Of a stretch of DNA of 64,000 bases, positions 63,962 to 64,000 are shown in pieces. Position numbers and translations under genes: made by a program. The stretch comes from Gracilariopsis chorda (Eukaryota; Rhodophyta; Florideophyceae; Gracilariales; Gracilariaceae). The stretch spans positions 186,001-250,000 of the forward strand of contig NBIV01000073.1 of NCBI GenBank assembly GCA_003194525.1. Direction: 5' to 3'. Position 1 is the first letter of the stretch. Every line of letters starts with the position of its first letter. Under the pieces are notes generated by a model. That model did not search any database. It had not been told where the DNA came from and saw only the letters and a program-made list of their open reading frames with translations.

Positions 63962-64000
63962 CTGTGAGGCAAAAGGGAAACAAGAAAGAGAACAGTTTCA

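Overview
This window is eukaryotic nuclear DNA. It has a spliceosomal WD40 protein, a chromatin-remodelling accessory subunit, a GT-AG intron and several classes of eukaryotic transposons. The host genes are long and almost intron-free, and sit in compact groups between large blocks of retrotransposons. The Ty3/gypsy and PIF/Harbinger proteins belong to types I associate with oomycetes and red algae. My best guess is a florideophyte red alga (a Chondrus-like genome); this is an inference from gene style and not a database match.

Layout. 1-14.6 kb is a graveyard of decayed elements: a minus-strand Ty3/gypsy pol related to the intact-looking family further right (1-3.4 kb), a plus-strand chromovirus pol with a chromodomain (4.57-6.7 kb), a gag-protease-RT fragment of a third gypsy family (11.1-13.05 kb), and directly abutting it a two-gene PIF/Harbinger element (13.05-14.6 kb). 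14.6-15.9 kb is rich in inverted repeats. 15.9-28.1 kb is the host gene island: a DDT/WHIM chromatin protein (minus), a PRP4-type U4/U6 snRNP WD40 protein (minus), a divergently transcribed FtsJ-type rRNA methyltransferase with one 79-bp intron and one apparent frameshift (plus), and a 1255-residue TPR protein (plus).

28.9-34.4 kb is a complete Ty1/copia retrotransposon on the minus strand. It has two 214-bp LTRs that read as identical, a GTCGT target duplication and a single intact 1326-codon polyprotein. It lies just upstream of a FAR-17a/AIG1-like membrane protein gene (34.5-35.5 kb). 35.95-38.0 kb is a pogo/Tigger-type DNA transposon with TA target duplication, regularly spaced ATAGTTCG motifs and a transposase broken by three stops.

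39.0-58.8 kb is a tandem array LTR-internal-LTR-internal-LTR of one chromovirus family with a repeat period of about 9453 bp. Both copies share the same inactivating lesions, including an Asp-to-Tyr change in the RT catalytic motif, and both carry an antisense ORF between the chromodomain and the 3' LTR. 59.1-64.0 kb, all on the minus strand, holds a Mutator-like (MULE) transposase with two amber stops and, upstream of it, the C-terminal part of a Ulp1-like (C48) cysteine protease. This resembles the ULP1-carrying MULEs known from plants.

The host genes here do not form a pathway. The window mainly records successive transposon insertion, tandem duplication and decay around a small housekeeping gene cluster. 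No tRNA, rRNA or CRISPR was recognised.
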